A stretch of DNA of 64,000 nt from contig OZ345363.1 in assembly GCA_977006965.1 (NCBI GenBank), forward strand, positions 1,984,001-2,048,000. Reading direction: 5' to 3'. This document shows positions 61,641 through 64,000 of this stretch, one piece after another. Origin of the DNA: Phymatolithon calcareum (lineage: Eukaryota > Rhodophyta > Florideophyceae > Hapalidiales). Under the pieces are notes generated by a model. It was not told the DNA's origin. It worked only from the letters and a program-made list of their open reading frames with translations, and made no database searches. Positions within the stretch are counted from its first letter, which is position 1. Every line of letters begins with the position of its first letter. Position numbers and translations under genes: made by a program.

Positions 61641-62471
61641 GATCATCTTCTGGAATTGTACTGTCAAGGAAGCTATGTCAAGCGTTGTCAACCAGCGTGT
61701 TGAACAGGCTATCGCAGAAGACGAAATTTTCGTAGACCTAGGAGATGCGGCATGAATAAAAAATTAACTTGACTATTACGGGAAGTATTCAAATTGCAAT
61801 CCGAAATGCTGACTAACCGTAGTGAGCAATTGAATTGTTTAATTGCACGACAAACAGCAATGTCGAGCAATGAGATTGGCACCACCCCTGATCCCGTCTG
61901 TTGGACCACATTATGCCTCACCATTCCACGCACAGCCGCCGCGATAAACATACCTCTCCCAAAGCGTATTTGACTGCAGAGAGGAGAAGAAGTCTGCTCA
62001 CCTACTATCATCCAATTGGAGTCTCACGGATTGGATTTCTGTTTAATTGAAGCTCCCTTTGTCAATTATCGTTGCCCCTGAGCGACTTTTCGTTGCGATA
62101 CAATCCTTCGCTTACGCTCTCATTTAAGCACTTGATTTCGGACATTTTCTAGCAGTCTCAAGGTTAGCGCTGTATTTCACATGTTCGCGGCGCAAATTCT
62201 CGAAGCTCTGAATTCCCAAGAGATTACCCTGCAGATTTAGAGCAGACGCCTCAGACCATCACCGCGGTCAATCTTTGGTAACATACCTGAGCTATTAAAC
62301 AACCTGCCCGATTTCCAGGGAATCGATAGAATGGAGTATCAGGGAGCTACGTTCCAGTTGTTCGAGTCCTGCGTAGTCCTCGAAAATCTGTCAACCATAT
62401 TCATAGAAAAGCAAAACTGAAGGTCTTTAGTCTATTGAACTTGCAATAATCGATTGCCTTCAAAATGCCCT

Positions 62472-63590
62472 CGCTGAGAGCTTGTCAAGAATTCCGTTTC
62501 ATTATTCTAAAAGCCCGGCCACGTTTCTCGCAGATGACATCATACTTCGTGATTTTTCCCCAATAGGGCTTCAATTGCTCCTGGACATCGCCTCGGACTG
62601 GGCCGCCTCTACCGAGATGGTCTGGGATACAAAGGTCGGGAAGAGTTGCGTCATAACTCCCAATGGTGCAAACGAAAGCTTCAAATTCGTTCTTGCAAGA
62701 AAAGAAATCGAGACTGCGTCCGCAACTACATACTTGGGCATCTCCATATCTTCGAACCGGCGATTGACAAACTTTTAGCCTTGGAAATCCATATGTTAGA
62801 AGAAATGATAGTGTAATGTGATCTGATTGGATAATGAGATGGCAGTATGAACGGGAAGCTGCTCTGGTGTTGGTGAATACCGTAGTTGAGGGCTTCTAAA
62901 ATAAAAACCTATAATTTCCCCCATATCTTCGAACCGCGTAACAGAAACCTCTACGCTTTCCAGAATAGATGCTGCACAGAATCGACTGATGGTTCGAGGA
63001 AACATCGGACTCCACGGAAAAGGGTTCACACCCTCGACATGCTTAAGACTGTATAAGGCGCTTGTCCGTCCAATTACGGAGATTCTTCTCCCGTTCGCAG
63101 ATCTGACGCGTGACATCCTTCGCGCACAGGACGCCCTAGAGAGTAATCTGTTCTCTAGAATGTTCGGAACCTGATGCAAGAATATGTAGGCCCGCTTTCG
63201 AGGAATATGCCGCCTGGAGTCCATTCAACTACGCCAAGCGCATAAATGAGCTCCAAGTTCATAACAGAACAGGAATTTCGAAGAAAACAGGCACTTGAGC
63301 TTCCCAAGGGCACAACACGACTGGCAATATTGAACGCGACAAACGTTATGCTTCACAAAGCTCTTCTCTGTACCGCTACAGAGGAATTTGCGCGCACCCT
63401 AGACGCTAAGACAAGCGTAAACGCAAGAACGCTGAAGAACGCAGAAAAAGAATGGGAAGCATGTCTCCTTCTAAAGCCACAGGACGGGAGGGCCGGCGCC
63501 CTCCTCAGCCCATCAAGAACGAACCACCGCCATTCCTCACCCTCAAAAAAGCGAAGCACAGGCTTCTTTGCAAGCACTGGTTATTTCTGT
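62472..63590 (+). pseudogene. LINE2 RT fragment
   Basis: Starts inside the palm (LSRIPFHYSKSPATFLADDI, ASDWAASTEMVWDTKVGKSC, TTYLGISISS), is interrupted at 62760-62922 by a LINE7 tail, resumes with RKTTLS-type thumb sequence, MVRGNIGLHGKGFTPST, LTRDILRAQDALESNLFSRM, and decays with several stops to KKAKHRLLCKHWLF at about 63585. It has no tail. Confidence 0.8.
62760..62922 (+). mobile_element. LINE7 tail insertion
   Basis: 163 bp flanked by ATATCTTCGAACCG (62746-62759, 62923-62936). It ends TTGAGGGCTTCTAAAATAAA AACCTATAATTTCCCCC. No coding part survives, so its LINE or SINE nature rests on the target duplication and the AATAAA-type end. Confidence 0.8.
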
Positions 63591-64000
63591 GAAATCGACA
63601 GCCGGCGCACAGGAGCAATCGCCGCTCTTACGTTGCAACGACCTCAGGAATCCGAAAGTGCTTCAACTGTCAGCACGTTTTGCCGAACCGTAAAGCTACG
63701 AGCTGACCACCTTGGTTTACGGGCGTGGCCGTCTGCCTTGTTTGCCCCGGTTAAGTTCAGGAACCCTGAAGGATGGAGTCCACGTCGATTGTTGCAGAAA
63801 GGAAAGTGTTTCCTTTACTCTTTTTCCGACCCCGTGAACCTACACGGGCCTCCTCCTCCTTTTTCTTATCTCTTTTTCTCCCTCTCTGCTATTATGTTCC
63901 CCGGCGCAAATTGTTGCGCCTACGTTTTCCTGGCCTGTTACCATTTTGAGATTTCCCTTCCCAGCAACGTATCAAACAGCCAATTACCTGTTTCTGTAGA
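63591..64000. other. Unassigned right end of the window
   Basis: Pyrimidine-rich towards 63840-63900 (CCTCCTCCTCCTTTTTC). No open frame with recognisable content. Confidence 0.35.

Larger units (their letters stand above)
54098..61890. mobile_element. hAT element, copy 2, carrying a nested element
   Basis: Flanked by ATCCCGTC (54090-54097, 61891-61898); segment A has it once (12214-12221). The right end is CACCACCCCTG. The left terminus has lost its first 18 bases relative to copy 1 and starts at CATTGCTATTGC. Without the nested 6.7 kb, the hAT is about 1.08 kb and collinear with copy 1, but it keeps 130 bp more of the coding part. Confidence 0.85.
47562..62471 (+). repeat. Segmental duplication, copy B
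   Basis: Partner of 794-13048. It is longer mainly because of the hAT/Academ-like insertion (7.8 kb). LINE2 tails at 47680-47775 (plus), 47825-47925 (minus), 48239-48330 (plus) and 62028-62135 (minus) are shared with copy A or nearly so. The right end meets a LINE2 fragment at about 62471. Confidence 0.85.

Noticed and set aside
1-64000. tRNA, rRNA, riboswitch or CRISPR features
   Set aside because: None seen on reading both strands; spaced repeats are all transposon ends or tandem repeats.

Overview
The window is nuclear DNA from a eukaryote whose genome is saturated with transposable elements. There are no operons, ribosome-binding sites, tRNAs, rRNAs or CRISPR arrays, and no recognisable housekeeping gene. 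I see non-LTR retrotransposons (LINEs) of about six families, a Ty1/copia end, and pogo-, hAT-, Mutator- and Academ-like DNA transposons. The only host-like genes are intronless: a family of secreted cysteine-rich proteins and one membrane glycoprotein. This fits an invertebrate, protist or early-branching fungus, but the species cannot be fixed from sequence alone.

Layout. 1-793 is the 3' end of a copia element. 794-13048 (segment A) is a diverged direct copy of 47562-62471 (segment B). Comparing A with B gives clean empty sites for many insertions: pogo-like 3344-4652 and LINE pieces at 6292, 7319 and 12666 in A; a Mutator-like element at 49443-50618, a LINE piece at 53299 and an hAT at 54098-61890 in B. 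The hAT in B carries a nested 6.7 kb Academ-like element (54495-61203) coding for a zinc-finger/XPG-like/CXC protein. 13-15.3 kb is mostly unassigned. 15388-19606 is a full-length LINE (LINE6) with flanking target duplications. 19.8-25.8 kb holds decayed LINE pieces and a GC-rich repeat. 25.8-28.6 kb and 33-36 kb are two LINE1 copies, each hit by another element. 29.3-32.8 kb is a cysteine-rich gene split by insertions. 37.8-39 kb is a membrane-protein gene. 39.6-41.9 kb is LINE2. 42-47.3 kb holds two more cysteine-rich genes, LINE fragments and a TA-target transposon. 62.4-63.6 kb is LINE2 debris.

Family names used here (LINE1 to LINE7) are local labels. LINE1: C-terminal motif KPTWTP..E..VARAIDVI, 3' end in AATAAATCC. 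LINE2: tail of about 100 bp ending (ATCC)n. LINE3: tail of about 255 bp ending AAATAAAAATCTAC(CTT)n. LINE4: a relative of LINE3. LINE5: tail TTTTAAAATAAATCAACATATATCCCC. LINE6: AP-endonuclease/RT/RNase H with an (AAAG)n tail. LINE7: short tail only.

Most striking observations. (1) The RNase H domain of LINE6 carries an extra segment of about 100 residues that looks like a Tudor/chromo-type reader domain, placed between the first catalytic Asp and the second strand; a second, diverged LINE6 copy keeps it. (2) The same LINE6 starts with a 57-codon leader ending in a canonical 2A ribosome-skipping motif (DVESNPGP), followed one codon later by an in-frame TGA, then by the endonuclease frame. (3) Five loci encode a 14-cysteine secreted family; three are intact and two are broken, one by a LINE inserted between signal peptide and mature protein.
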